Positions 36,676 to 46,238 of a stretch of 64,000 nucleotides of DNA are shown in pieces (position 1 is the stretch's first letter; each line of letters begins with the position of its first letter). A program made the translations under genes and the position numbers. This DNA comes from an uncultured Saprospiraceae bacterium. GTDB lineage: Bacteria; Bacteroidota; Bacteroidia; Chitinophagales; Saprospiraceae. The notes under the pieces were generated by a model. That model saw nothing but the letters and a program-made list of their open reading frames with translations. It had not been told where the DNA came from and did no database searches. Where the stretch lies: the NCBI GenBank assembly GCA_937959115.1, contig CALGAW010000010.1, positions 146,474 through 210,473 on the forward strand. The letters run 5' to 3'.

Positions 36676-37611
36676 ATGAAACTGAAACGAATACTACCCT
36701 GCTTTATTACCCTTTTTATCCTCTTAAATTGCTTCAGCTCTTGCAGTCATACTAAGTCTATTGAGTATGTGAATGAAAAGTACACAACGCCTACTTCAAA
36801 ATTTATGGAATTGGGCCAAATGAACGTGCATTACCGTGATGAAGGTGCTGGTAAGCCAATTGTAATGGTACATGGCCTCGGCGGATTCCTTCAGATGTGG
36901 GATGCATGGGCAGAAGATTTCAGCACCGATCATCGAGTGATACGAATGGATTTACCGATGTCTGGATTAACAGGTCCGCTGCCTGAGATTCCTGATGAAG
37001 CCTCTATTGACTTGTTTGTAGATTTCTTACACGGATTTCTGATGAAGCTTGACGTAAAAGAATTTGATCTCGTAGGAAATTCTCTCGGCGGTTGGGTGGC
37101 TTGGGCGTATGCAGCCAAGTACCCTGAACATGTTAACAGACTCGTATTGATAGATGCAGCGGGGCTATTTGAAGTGAAGGATGGGCCAATGGTTGTAAAG
37201 TTGATGCGTGGTCCTTTTGGCAAAATTTACTTAAAGTCAGGTGTACCGAAATGGGTCGTAGCCTTGTTTTATCGAGGTGCCTATGGAGACAACAAACAGC
37301 TCACAAAAGAACGAGTAACTCGATTTTATGAAATATTGAACCGTGAAGGAAACTTTCGAGCGATGTATGATCAAGCAAATCTCGATATTCATATTGAAAA
37401 GGATCAAGTCAATACGATTTCAGTACCTACGCTTATTTTATGGGGAGAAGCAGATAAATGGATTGATGTAAAATTTGGTTATGAATTTGAAGAACGAATC
37501 TCTGGTAGTCAACTTATTACCTATCCTGGACTAGGACACGCGCCTATGGAAGAAGATCCTGTTAAAACAGCAAAAATCACTAGAGAATTCCTAGAGCAAT
37601 CGATCGAATAA
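36676..37611 (+). CDS. Alpha/beta hydrolase lipoprotein
   Basis: 311 residues from the ATG at 36676, two bases after the GNAT stop; an upstream TTG at 36649 would overlap it and is rejected. The start MKLKRILPCFIT... ends in a lipobox FSSC, so the protein is lipid-anchored. The hydrolase core shows VHGLGGFLQMW, the nucleophile GNSLGG, an Asp in LWGEADKW and the His in GLGHAPMEEDP. It belongs to the epoxide-hydrolase/haloalkane-dehalogenase-like group. The substrate is unknown. Confidence 0.87.
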   Translation: MKLKRILPCFITLFILLNCFSSCSHTKSIEYVNEKYTTPTSKFMELGQMNVHYRDEGAGKPIVMVHGLGGFLQMWDAWAEDFSTDHRVIRMDLPMSGLTGPLPEIPDEASIDLFVDFLHGFLMKLDVKEFDLVGNSLGGWVAWAYAAKYPEHVNRLVLIDAAGLFEVKDGPMVVKLMRGPFGKIYLKSGVPKWVVALFYRGAYGDNKQLTKERVTRFYEILNREGNFRAMYDQANLDIHIEKDQVNTISVPTLILWGEADKWIDVKFGYEFEERISGSQLITYPGLGHAPMEEDPVKTAKITREFLEQSIE

Positions 37612-37649
37612 CTTTTCAAATGATTACCTTTAGATTTTATTTATTTATT

Positions 37650-38237
37650 ATGAAACATTTATTTTCCTTTCTTCTTTTTACACTTTGTTCTATTTACTTA
37701 ATAGCACAACCTTCAAACCAATTTGAACTAGCACAGCCAGCTCCTCTATTTGAAGTTACGGATCAGTTTGATCATCCAATCATTTTGGAAGACGTGCTAA
37801 AAGAATCGAAAGTACTCCTAGTTTTTTATCGTGGATCTTGGTGTCCTTATTGTAAAAAACATCTTTCAATGCTGAATGAGAATTTAGAAAAATTGAATAA
37901 GAAAGGGACAAAAGTAATTGTAGTAACACCAGAGAAACCTGAATATATTGCAGAGATGACAGAAAGAACAGCGGGTGGAATTTCAATTGTTCATGACCAA
38001 GATGGTTCGATCATGCGCAATTACCATGTAGGTTTTGAAGTAAATGAAGAGAATGTCACGAAGTTTTATAATTTAACAATGAAAAATGCTATTTCTTACA
38101 ATAGTGAAGAGACAAGTGACATACTACCTGTTCCTGCGACCTTTATTATCAATCAAAAAGGAGCCTTTGATTATATTCAATTTGATCCGGATTATAAAAA
38201 TCGATCAACATTTGAAGACATTATTAAACACCTTTAA
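37650..38237 (+). CDS. Exported peroxiredoxin/thioredoxin-fold protein
   Basis: 195 residues from the ATG at 37650; the start at 37620 would put a second hydrophobic stretch before the signal peptide and is less likely. MKHLFSFLLFTLCSIYLIAQ is a signal peptide. The AhpC/TSA fold includes FYRGSWCPYCKKH with a Cys-Pro-Tyr-Cys pair, followed by VPATFIINQKG. It probably reduces peroxides or protein disulfides in the periplasm. Confidence 0.85.
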   Translation: MKHLFSFLLFTLCSIYLIAQPSNQFELAQPAPLFEVTDQFDHPIILEDVLKESKVLLVFYRGSWCPYCKKHLSMLNENLEKLNKKGTKVIVVTPEKPEYIAEMTERTAGGISIVHDQDGSIMRNYHVGFEVNEENVTKFYNLTMKNAISYNSEETSDILPVPATFIINQKGAFDYIQFDPDYKNRSTFEDIIKHL

Positions 38238-38248
38238 ATTAAAGAACA

Positions 38249-38719
38249 TTGGAGAAAATTGATCCGTTAAACCAAGTAGCTGAATTTCATAGAACATTTC
38301 AGCATCCCATACTTGAAAAACCCACCATTCCAGCTGAGAACAGATGTGCCTTGCGTGTTTCATTGATCGCGGAAGAACTCAAGGAATTGCAAGAAGCGAT
38401 TCAAGCCAATGACCTAATAGAAATTGCTGATGCATTGTGTGACATTCAGTATGTACTTTCTGGCGCTGTGTTAGAATTTGGATTAGGTGACAAATTCAAG
38501 GAACTGTTTGACGAAGTACAGCGGTCTAATATGAGTAAAGCCTGCAAAACACAAGCCGAAGCAGAAGCTACGATGGCACATTACAAGGCAAAAGATGGCA
38601 CAGAAAGCTATTTCCGAGAAAAGGATGGACTGTTTTTAGTCTTTCGTACACCTGACAACAAAACTCTGAAGTCTGTAAACTATTCGCCTGCAAATCTAAA
38701 AGAGATACTAGAGTCCTAG
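38249..38719 (+). CDS. MazG-like nucleotide pyrophosphohydrolase
   Basis: 156 residues. The start is TTG at 38249; I see no ATG in frame upstream and the homologous region begins at once (EKIDPLNQVAEFHRTF). The MazG-type metal site is present: EELKELQEA (about 46-54) and EIADALCDIQYV (about 61-72). Such enzymes hydrolyse NTP or dNTP to the monophosphate and pyrophosphate. The rest (about 95-156) is a C-terminal extension. It is 11 bases after the peroxiredoxin gene. Confidence 0.82.
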   Translation: MEKIDPLNQVAEFHRTFQHPILEKPTIPAENRCALRVSLIAEELKELQEAIQANDLIEIADALCDIQYVLSGAVLEFGLGDKFKELFDEVQRSNMSKACKTQAEAEATMAHYKAKDGTESYFREKDGLFLVFRTPDNKTLKSVNYSPANLKEILES

Positions 38720-38732
38720 ATCATTATACACC

Positions 38733-39644
38733 ATGAAATTTGGAAAGCTCACAGATATCAGCCAAGTCGATTTCAGCATGCCGCCAGATCATAAGCTAAC
38801 CACTACCCTGCTCCAAGCCCTTCCCCCAAACCCCAACCCACTCCAAGTCTTTTTCGGGTGCACAGGATTTAGTATGAAAGAATGGGTCGGCACCGTTTAT
38901 CCGCCCAAAACGAAATCAAAGGACTACCTAAAACACTACTCCAAGCAGTTTAACACCATTGAGTTCAATACCACACATTACAGGATACCTAAGCCTGAAA
39001 CGATTGAGAAATGGAAGGGCAATGCAGCAAAGGGTTTTCTATTTTGCCCTAAGATTCTACAAACAATTAGCCACAGCGGTGATCTAGGTATGTCTAAGGA
39101 ATCACTCAATTGGTTTTGCGATTCGATTTATCGATTGGACGAAAAACTAGGTTGCTGTTTTATGCAAATGCCGCCTTACTGGAAACCGGATAAACTTTCT
39201 ATTTTAGAGAAATTCCTAAGTCAGTTCCCTGAAGAACTCAAGCTTGCTATCGAGATAAGGCATGAAGATTGGTTTACTAGTCCTGAAGCCTTTATACAAT
39301 TGAGCGCTTTGCTTAAGGCGTATGACATATCTACTGTGATCACAGACGTTGCTGGGAGGCGAGATGCCTTACACCAATTACTGACGACTGATACCGCCAT
39401 GATTCGATTTGTAGGCAACGGCTTGCACGAAACGGATTACCATCGTATTGATGATTGGGTGGCACGGCTTAAAGACTGGTCAGCACAAGGACTCAAGCGG
39501 GTATATTTCTTTATGCACCAACCTGACAATCTCAAATCTCCTGAACTAGTGGTTTATCTCATTCAACAGTTAAACAAGCAGCTTGGATTATCGCTTGAGG
39601 GGCCTGTGCTTGGATCTGGATTTACTCAGACCTCGTTGTTTTGA
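38733..39644 (+). CDS. DUF72 family protein
   Basis: 303 residues. The motifs GCTGFSMKEWVGTVYPP (about 41-57), FNTIEFNTTHYRIP (about 72-85), LAIEIRHEDWF and RFVGNGLHE belong to DUF72, a TIM-barrel-like family whose reaction is unknown. It is 13 bases after the MazG-like gene, so it is probably in the same unit. The GCTGFSMKEW start is preceded by about 40 extra residues. Confidence 0.9.
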   Translation: MKFGKLTDISQVDFSMPPDHKLTTTLLQALPPNPNPLQVFFGCTGFSMKEWVGTVYPPKTKSKDYLKHYSKQFNTIEFNTTHYRIPKPETIEKWKGNAAKGFLFCPKILQTISHSGDLGMSKESLNWFCDSIYRLDEKLGCCFMQMPPYWKPDKLSILEKFLSQFPEELKLAIEIRHEDWFTSPEAFIQLSALLKAYDISTVITDVAGRRDALHQLLTTDTAMIRFVGNGLHETDYHRIDDWVARLKDWSAQGLKRVYFFMHQPDNLKSPELVVYLIQQLNKQLGLSLEGPVLGSGFTQTSLF

Positions 39645-39731
39645 TAGTTTTAATAAGCCACCTTCCCTGACAAGCACTTAAGTTAACTAACTAAGCAAAA
39701 CGATTCCTTCTTTTTGATCCTGTAGAGCCAA

Positions 39732-40802
39732 TTATTTATCAAACTTGTTATAAAGACTCCCGTTTTCCGTTTTCATGAATACGTCGAATGGAATTTCCTC
39801 TTGCTTGATAAAGCCTTTGCTAGGCAATGATCCGTTGTCTACCATCTCTACAACGGCTGCGATCGCTGCTGCAGTCGTCCAGCTTATTGCTCGCCATTCT
39901 TGGCCGTTGATGGTGATTGGAGAGAACGCGTGGAAGTACTCATTTCTGAATATCTTTTCATTTTTCCAGCCTTCTACGACAGCATAAATGTACACCACGT
40001 CTTCTTTTACTGGTGGCTTTGCATTTTCTAAGATCTTTGTGATCATTGGCTTGTCGTGCTTGAGGATTAGCTCTTGCAACAAAAAGCGCATCAGCTTTCC
40101 GTGTCCGGGGTATCGGATGGTTTTGTAGTTTAGTGTATCGACTTTTCCCTCGTAGGTTTCGCACATTGTTCCTAGTCCACCAGAAGTAGTAAAGGCTTCA
40201 AATTCGCGACCACCAATGTTAATGTATTCGAATCCGTCAAGGGAGCTTACCATCTTGCGTTCTCCGTTGTGGATGGCTTCTGCATCATTGATATACTCAT
40301 TGATAACGCCCGCTGGTGACCAGGTAAACGAATACGCTAGTTGACCATTTGGATACTTGGGTAATGCGCCAACGCGTAGTTCTATGTCTCTTACTTTGGT
40401 AAAGTCTTTTGTCAACTGTGCACCGATGATTCCAATAAAGCCTGGAGCTAGTCCGCATTGAGGAGCCATGACGCTTGTAGCTGTTTTGCTGAGTTCGCGG
40501 ATGTAGTTGGTGGTATCTACGTCTTCTGTTAGGTCGAAGTAGTGAACACCGTTTTCGTGTGCGATCTTAGCAATTGGTTTGTTTAAGTAATAGGGTAAGG
40601 CTGAAACGACAGCATCATTTTCTTTGATCAGCTTCTCGATAAAGCTGTGATCAGTGACGTCACCTTCTACTACAGTAAAAGGAAGCTCAAAATCGTAATG
40701 CGGTTTTTGCCTATCAAGGCCAGTGACTTCGTACTTTTTGCTTAATAAAACGCCGACTAATGTACCGACTTTTCCAAGACCTAGAGTTAACACTTTTTTC
40801 AT
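39732..40802 (-). CDS. Saccharopine dehydrogenase-family oxidoreductase
   Basis: 356 residues from the ATG at 40802. I prefer this to the start at 40829 because MKKVLTLGLGKVG begins the Rossmann fold directly. The motif GLGKVG (8-13) binds NAD(P), and SALPYYLNKPIAKIAHENGVHYFDLTED and CGLAPGFIG are conserved in the family. Members reduce or oxidise saccharopine or related amino acids in lysine metabolism, or act on carboxynorspermidine. The exact substrate is not clear. Single gene, convergent with the DUF72 gene. Confidence 0.88.
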   Translation of the reverse strand: MKKVLTLGLGKVGTLVGVLLSKKYEVTGLDRQKPHYDFELPFTVVEGDVTDHSFIEKLIKENDAVVSALPYYLNKPIAKIAHENGVHYFDLTEDVDTTNYIRELSKTATSVMAPQCGLAPGFIGIIGAQLTKDFTKVRDIELRVGALPKYPNGQLAYSFTWSPAGVINEYINDAEAIHNGERKMVSSLDGFEYINIGGREFEAFTTSGGLGTMCETYEGKVDTLNYKTIRYPGHGKLMRFLLQELILKHDKPMITKILENAKPPVKEDVVYIYAVVEGWKNEKIFRNEYFHAFSPITINGQEWRAISWTTAAAIAAVVEMVDNGSLPSKGFIKQEEIPFDVFMKTENGSLYNKFDK

Positions 40803-40936
40803 TGGTGTATGATTGTTTACTGTTATCAATAATTTGCGTCAAAGGTAATTTTTAAGAATGGAATATCCAACGACTATTTATACTTGATTTTTTTTATTTT
40901 GTTGTGCGTTCAGTTCATTGATTTTATAAGAGTGAA

Positions 40937-40967
40937 TTGCAATTCGCCTTAACAATTAATATCTTCG
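40937..40967 (+). promoter_or_regulatory. Promoter of the phosphodiesterase gene
   Basis: TTG at 40937-40939 and TATCTTCG at 40960-40967 (one mismatch to TAnnTTTG), spacing 20 bases. The ATG is 5 bases from the -7 box. Confidence 0.4.
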
Positions 40968-40971
40968 CGTC

Positions 40972-41481
40972 ATGAAACGGATTGGTTTACTTTCAGACAC
41001 ACATAGTTACTTGGACCCCAAGGTGTTTAAATACTTTGAAGATTGTGATGAACTCTGGCATGGAGGAGATATTGGAAAGATGGAAGTGATGACACAATTA
41101 GAAGCTTTTAAACCGACGATTGCGGTACATGGCAATATAGACCATGGTGCTGTGCGACGAGCCTACCCACGTGATCAGCGCTTTGACTGCGAAGGCTTGG
41201 ATGTTTGGATCACTCATATCGGCGGTTATCCTGGAAAATATAACAAACGAGTGTACAAGGAATTGTCTGAAAATCCACCTGGGCTATTTATTTGCGGGCA
41301 TTCTCATATCTTAAAAGTAATGCCTGACAAACAGTTTGGCTGCTTGCATATGAATCCAGGGGCATGCGGCAATACCGGATTTCACCAAATCAAAACGCTG
41401 TTGCGGTTTTCTGTCGAGGATGGTAGAGTAAAGGATTTGGAGGCGATTGAGTTGGGGATACGTGGGTTTATTGAAGGTTGA
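40972..41481 (+). CDS. YfcE/MJ0936-type metallophosphoesterase
   Basis: 169 residues, the usual size. Metal ligands are Asp9 and His11 (LLSDTHS), Asp33 (HGGDIG), HGNIDH (55-60) and GHSH (about 106-109). These enzymes hydrolyse phosphodiesters such as cyclic nucleotides or bis-phosphate esters in the cytosol with Mn2+. The substrate is unknown. Confidence 0.92.
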   Translation: MKRIGLLSDTHSYLDPKVFKYFEDCDELWHGGDIGKMEVMTQLEAFKPTIAVHGNIDHGAVRRAYPRDQRFDCEGLDVWITHIGGYPGKYNKRVYKELSENPPGLFICGHSHILKVMPDKQFGCLHMNPGACGNTGFHQIKTLLRFSVEDGRVKDLEAIELGIRGFIEG

Positions 41482-41512
41482 AGAATGAATACATGCGATT
41501 TTACCTAAGTTT

Positions 41513-42343
41513 ATGTATAAATATTTTACAATAACATGCTTTTTATTCCTTAGCTATTTTGTTTTAAATAGTTGTAAATCAGACAATAAACTTATAATAC
41601 CCGCATCGTGTTGGAAGATAGTTGATCGGCCTCAAAGTATCATTTACATTGAACCACTTGATAGTTTGTTTATTATTTATGGTTTTCGGAACTTAGGAAA
41701 TTGTCGCTATTCGAATACTTCAAGACGCGAGGCACAGGTTCTAAACTCCGATAGAAATGAGTTAACCTTTCAGGCTGGATATAGTAAAAACAAACTGATT
41801 TATCATGTGGATTCAATCTTGATTTATGGAATCGAAGGAGGAGATTCCGATACGTTTGTATTAAAAAGAAATGATGATTGTGAATTTCTGAAGAAGCTAC
41901 TATTTAAAACAAGTTTAACCATTTCAGATCACTTTTGGCAAAAATTAGATCAGCAATCCCAGATGATTGAAGATTATGAATCGCGCTGTACGTTGGACAC
42001 TAATTTAAATTACAAAATTGATCGATTGGATGAAATAAGACAACGAATTCTAGAAAACACCCTTAGCATATTAGACTTAAGATACAGTTGTGAGTCTCGG
42101 AACATAGATTTAGGTATGCTTTGTTTTTCTAGCTTTACTGGGGATAGATGGAGTTATTGTACCTCTGATATTGGAGGAACAAGAGTATTAATAGAACAAG
42201 ATGATTTAGATCAATTTCCACTCAAGTTTGTTTCTGATGAAAAACTCTATTCTTCAGATTTTACGATAGGTGAAGTCATGATATATTACAATCAATTGAA
42301 GTTATATCTTTATAAAAAACACTGTGACCAAAATGATTTATGA
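41513..42343 (+). CDS. Lipoprotein of unknown function
   Basis: 276 residues. The signal peptide ends in a lipobox LNSC (Cys21). The mature part is mixed alpha/beta with no family I recognise. It is 31 bases downstream of the metallophosphoesterase gene on the same strand and could be co-transcribed. The base composition is slightly more AT-rich than the neighbours. Confidence 0.6.
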   Translation: MYKYFTITCFLFLSYFVLNSCKSDNKLIIPASCWKIVDRPQSIIYIEPLDSLFIIYGFRNLGNCRYSNTSRREAQVLNSDRNELTFQAGYSKNKLIYHVDSILIYGIEGGDSDTFVLKRNDDCEFLKKLLFKTSLTISDHFWQKLDQQSQMIEDYESRCTLDTNLNYKIDRLDEIRQRILENTLSILDLRYSCESRNIDLGMLCFSSFTGDRWSYCTSDIGGTRVLIEQDDLDQFPLKFVSDEKLYSSDFTIGEVMIYYNQLKLYLYKKHCDQNDL

Positions 42344-42369
42344 ATTACTTTACCCTAGATTATCAATCA

Positions 42370-43029
42370 TCACATCCCAGCTTTCCCTCTCATAGCAGCC
42401 TCGAATTCAGCAAGCGTCATCAGTTCAAAGTCAGTAGGAATGACAAATTTTGAGGGGTCTGGAACCTCATGACTGATTGCTGAGGCTTGAAAGGTGAGCG
42501 TCACACCATTTTGATCCATCACATACTCTAAGGGAAAACCCTTTAGGTCACCATAAGAATGTTTGAATTGATTTAGTGCAGAAATCTTATCCGTTACATA
42601 CAGTTTAACCGTAGTGTCTTCAAGTTTGATGATGGCTTGATGACAGGAATAGCCTAGAATTTCCTTGGTCGCTTTTTTGTTGTAGGAGATTTCGTAAGGT
42701 GTACTAAAATCAGGTGTATCAAGTAAAACAGCAGTTTTGTCCCCCATCATCTGATTTAGCATATAACTGGTATCTGTTTTGTGATTTGTGATGCGTTGAG
42801 ACTTTACCATCCCCTTCATCATATTGAGCTCCAAGTTGACCATATGATCTCGGATGTGCAGTCGTGCCCTTCCTCCCTTCATCATTGGCTTCAGATAATC
42901 AGGCCCATCTATTGTGATCACCTTGTAGGAAATACTCCCATTTGTAAACTCCTTTTGAGCAGTCATTTCGATAGTCATCATCAAACTGAACAGCACTAGA
43001 AGAAAACTGAAAACCGTAAATCTATTCAT
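42370..43029 (-). CDS. Exported DUF4412-like protein
   Basis: 219 residues with a signal peptide (MNRFTVFSFLLVLFSLMMTIEMTAQ). A Met-rich segment (LNMMKGMVK) and two halves with YTL/KLYVT strands, around GYSCHQAIIKLEDTTVKLYVTDKI, resemble DUF4412/GLPGLI-type exported proteins. The function is unknown. Convergent with the lipoprotein gene, with about 27 bases between. Confidence 0.65.
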   Translation of the reverse strand: MNRFTVFSFLLVLFSLMMTIEMTAQKEFTNGSISYKVITIDGPDYLKPMMKGGRARLHIRDHMVNLELNMMKGMVKSQRITNHKTDTSYMLNQMMGDKTAVLLDTPDFSTPYEISYNKKATKEILGYSCHQAIIKLEDTTVKLYVTDKISALNQFKHSYGDLKGFPLEYVMDQNGVTLTFQASAISHEVPDPSKFVIPTDFELMTLAEFEAAMRGKAGM

Positions 43030-43098
43030 AATTGTTAATTATCTTATCCAACATAGGATGCTTGATTTAGAATAATGCAAAAATAAAGCCATTCAAGC

Positions 43099-45174
43099 CT
43101 ATTTCTTCGGCTGCCAGTAGCCAGATTGCTTAATATCGTGATAGGGCTGCTTGTTAGCAGTACAAAGCGCTTTCCACTTCTTTACCAAATAGAAAGCACA
43201 AGCTTTATCAAAAACCACCTCCTTATATGCATTTCCAGTCAACAGTGAATCGATATTCCGTTCCTTAATACCACACAGAATTAAATAATCAGCTTCCTGA
43301 AGATGCGTATCAGGAAAAGCATCACTAACCAATAAATAGCGACTTCCATTAAAGGTAATCAAGCCATTTTCAACAGAAAGACCAGGAAAATCTCCTTGTT
43401 TGTCTATCCCAAACCGAACAATATTGTTAACACGATGCTTACTACGGTGATTCCCTACTGCAAACTGATAGTTGTCATCCTCTTCAAAAGAAGAGTTGAA
43501 CGAATAACTGGTTTGCCCGTGCACGAAGTCAATCACGCTACGATCAGTAAAACTGTATGCCGTAACAAAGGACTGACCTTTATGCTGATTGGTTTGAGCT
43601 ACCCAACTAATGGCAAAAACGCCAAGTGCGATAATTCCAGCATATAGCAACTTCGCATTCACTTTCCTAGACGCTAAGGTGAAGCAAAGCACGGCAGCAT
43701 AAAGCAAGAATAACATTGGCAAAGTAAGCCAGACGCCTTTTGTTGTTGCAAAGGGTAATTGTTGGATACCAAGCACAAGCGCATTCATCAACCATAGTAT
43801 CTTTTCTAGTAATAATGCAATGAAGCTTCCAAGCAGAGGAACATTCCCAAACAAAAACAGACAAATGCCTAGTGGCAGAATGATAGTTGCGGCGGGCACC
43901 ACCACAATTCCACTCAGCCAGAAGTAAAATGGAAATTGATGAAAGTAATATAGCGATATCGGAAACGTGAGCACCTGCGCACTCAGTGAAACCGTAACCA
44001 ATGCCCATATCTTATCTAAAATAGGATTGCCAATCTGTATCAAACGATAGATCTTGGGTTGAAAATAAATGATACCTAATAACGCAAGATAGGACAACTG
44101 AAACCCTACTTGATACAGATAATTAGGATCAATCACCAACAGCACGAACGCCGATCCTGCAATCGTGTTATAGATATTTCCGTTCCTGTGAATCGTAATG
44201 CCAACAATGATAAACGACAGCATGGCAGCTGCCCGAACCACCGAAGGCGCTAAGCCAGTAATCAAGGCAAACGCCCATACGACGAACAAGAGCAATCCAG
44301 ACTGTATGTAACGCCAATACCATCTTTTAATTTTGAGACGGTTCAACAGCAAGGAAAACACTAAAAACAATAAGCCAACGTGCAAGCCAGAAACTGCAAG
44401 GATATGCATCGCTCCCGTTTCCGCATAAGCAGCCTTGAGCGCAGGCGTGATTGATGATCGGTCTCCTAACAACAAGGCGGAGGCGACTATTTTTTCTTTG
44501 TTTCCCTTCAGTTTCTTGTCAATAATGTCTAGCAGTCGCTCTTGAAATCCATATGCCCAGCGATGGATCACATTCCCTTTGTTGATCTTTAGCGCTTCCC
44601 AATCATTTTCCTTAGGGAATGCCTGATGACCGATTTGGGCGTAGCGCATCACTTGTTGGAAGTTATAGGCGTCGGGGTTGGCTGGTGGCGGGATTGGCGA
44701 AATGGCTGTCTTGAGCTGTATCAGATCACCGTATTTCAGCTTGCTGGTTGCAGGAGTCTGGTCAAAGTAGAGGATCAGACTACCCGTTACTGATTGGGGT
44801 GTGCTGTTGAGTGTTGTACTGATGGCTTTAGCTGTAAATCTGATTTTGTTCTTTGTCCTTGGTTGGCTGTTGAGTTTTACAAGGAGGCTTGTTTGCTCTG
44901 GGGCTTGAGAGATGCTTGCTTCAAAATGATTTGAATAGGCGCGTCCAGTCATCCAGAAACCAAATAGTAGTATCGTAAGATTTAGACAAGCGCCGTATAC
45001 CCAGCGCAGTTCATAGACAAATTGTTTTTTGCTGATTAGTATACAGAACAGTGCAACTAGAAGCATTGCAATGAATAGAGCGGTACGGTTTACAGAGCAG
45101 TAGTGTTGAAGTAGAATACCAGCAATGAGTGGAAGAATAAAACGGACAAACGGTATTTCCCTCCAATTTTCCAT
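43099..45174 (-). CDS. comEC: ComEC/Rec2-family protein
   Basis: 691 residues. The N-terminal helices and a soluble domain (about 85-200) are followed by the ComEC competence domain with about eight membrane helices (about 240-500), including GDRSSITPALKAAYAETGAMHILAVSGLHVGLLF-type residues (the Gly-Leu-His-Val motif). The C-terminal soluble part (about 530-691) is shaped like the metallo-beta-lactamase-like domain but lacks the HxHxDH metal site. ComEC forms the channel for DNA uptake. In Bacteroidota this divergent C-terminus is common. Confidence 0.9.
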   Translation of the reverse strand: MENWREIPFVRFILPLIAGILLQHYCSVNRTALFIAMLLVALFCILISKKQFVYELRWVYGACLNLTILLFGFWMTGRAYSNHFEASISQAPEQTSLLVKLNSQPRTKNKIRFTAKAISTTLNSTPQSVTGSLILYFDQTPATSKLKYGDLIQLKTAISPIPPPANPDAYNFQQVMRYAQIGHQAFPKENDWEALKINKGNVIHRWAYGFQERLLDIIDKKLKGNKEKIVASALLLGDRSSITPALKAAYAETGAMHILAVSGLHVGLLFLVFSLLLNRLKIKRWYWRYIQSGLLLFVVWAFALITGLAPSVVRAAAMLSFIIVGITIHRNGNIYNTIAGSAFVLLVIDPNYLYQVGFQLSYLALLGIIYFQPKIYRLIQIGNPILDKIWALVTVSLSAQVLTFPISLYYFHQFPFYFWLSGIVVVPAATIILPLGICLFLFGNVPLLGSFIALLLEKILWLMNALVLGIQQLPFATTKGVWLTLPMLFLLYAAVLCFTLASRKVNAKLLYAGIIALGVFAISWVAQTNQHKGQSFVTAYSFTDRSVIDFVHGQTSYSFNSSFEEDDNYQFAVGNHRSKHRVNNIVRFGIDKQGDFPGLSVENGLITFNGSRYLLVSDAFPDTHLQEADYLILCGIKERNIDSLLTGNAYKEVVFDKACAFYLVKKWKALCTANKQPYHDIKQSGYWQPKK

Positions 45175-45180
45175 TGGATA

Positions 45181-46236
45181 TTAGTTAGTCTCCTTGTTAA
45201 AATAGACTTTATAGTAACTCATATTCCGATCATTATCAAATCCTTTCTCCACAAAACGCTCAATGCTTTCTGGGTTGTTAAAGTTCAGCTTGATTTGAAT
45301 GTTCGTATCCAAGTTGATCTGGCTTTTTATCTTCTTTTTCTGAACGTTTAAGACTGGAACCGACACTTTAAACTCTTCAGGAAATTCAAAATCCTTTTGT
45401 TCTTGGTAGGTTTCTTTGTGTGAGTGGAACTTTTCTTTCTGTGTTTCATCGTCGAACAGCGTATCGGCGAACGCATTCCAGTCAAGGTTTTCATTCTGTT
45501 CTAAGTAGTCAATCGATTGGCTCAGGAAGTTGATTTGCTCTTTTCTCCCTTCCTCTTTTTTGACGATTTTATTCGAGAAATCCTTACAAAATTGTACTGC
45601 TTTTTTGGTTTGCAGACTGTGGTGTGCTGCGAAGTCTATATTCAGAAAGTGTTTTTTCCAATATTCAGTATCGTAGCGATTGGTATCAATTGACAGGACG
45701 CGATACCCTTGTTCTTCTTCTGTGTTGATGATGAGGCATCCCTTATCTAGTTTCCCAGGATTCACGCCTTCTGCAGTTTCTAAAGCTAGCAATTCTTCGC
45801 TTAACTCAAACTGGAAAAAACTGTCTTTCCGTTCTGCTTTGAAAATGCCAATTGCATCGGTGATTTCATCTTCAAATACCAACTCCGAAAAGTAAGCAAC
45901 GAATAATTCCCCCGTTTTTATGTGAGGATGGTTACTTTGAAGATAAAGGTGGTTGAGCATGTTTTTAGACATCTCTAGTAATTGTTCTGGCTCTTTAAAC
46001 ACGGATTTACAATAGCCATAGACTTCATTGTAAGAGATATCCGCATCATGGATAAATTGGAAGATTTCCGTTTCCTTGGTAAAAGGCTGAAGAAAGTATT
46101 CCATTAACAATATTCTGGTATTCTCTTCTTCCAATTCCAACAACTTGTTAGAGACGAAGTTATTTGCGCCAGTATGCTTATTACCAACTTGATGAAGGGT
46201 CAACCCTTCCATATTTAATAGAGCGTAATCAATCAT
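45181..46236 (-). CDS. Nucleoid-associated protein (NdpA/YejK family)
   Basis: 351 residues. The start IDYALLNMEGLTLHQVGNKH (about 2-21), FFQFELSEELLALE and HSLQTKKAVQFCKDF match the 37-kDa nucleoid-associated protein family. These bind DNA. It lies 2 bases after the yidC gene and 6 bases before comEC, so the three form one unit on the minus strand. No membrane segment. Confidence 0.88.
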   Translation of the reverse strand: MIDYALLNMEGLTLHQVGNKHTGANNFVSNKLLELEEENTRILLMEYFLQPFTKETEIFQFIHDADISYNEVYGYCKSVFKEPEQLLEMSKNMLNHLYLQSNHPHIKTGELFVAYFSELVFEDEITDAIGIFKAERKDSFFQFELSEELLALETAEGVNPGKLDKGCLIINTEEEQGYRVLSIDTNRYDTEYWKKHFLNIDFAAHHSLQTKKAVQFCKDFSNKIVKKEEGRKEQINFLSQSIDYLEQNENLDWNAFADTLFDDETQKEKFHSHKETYQEQKDFEFPEEFKVSVPVLNVQKKKIKSQINLDTNIQIKLNFNNPESIERFVEKGFDNDRNMSYYKVYFNKETN

Positions 46237-46238
46237 GT

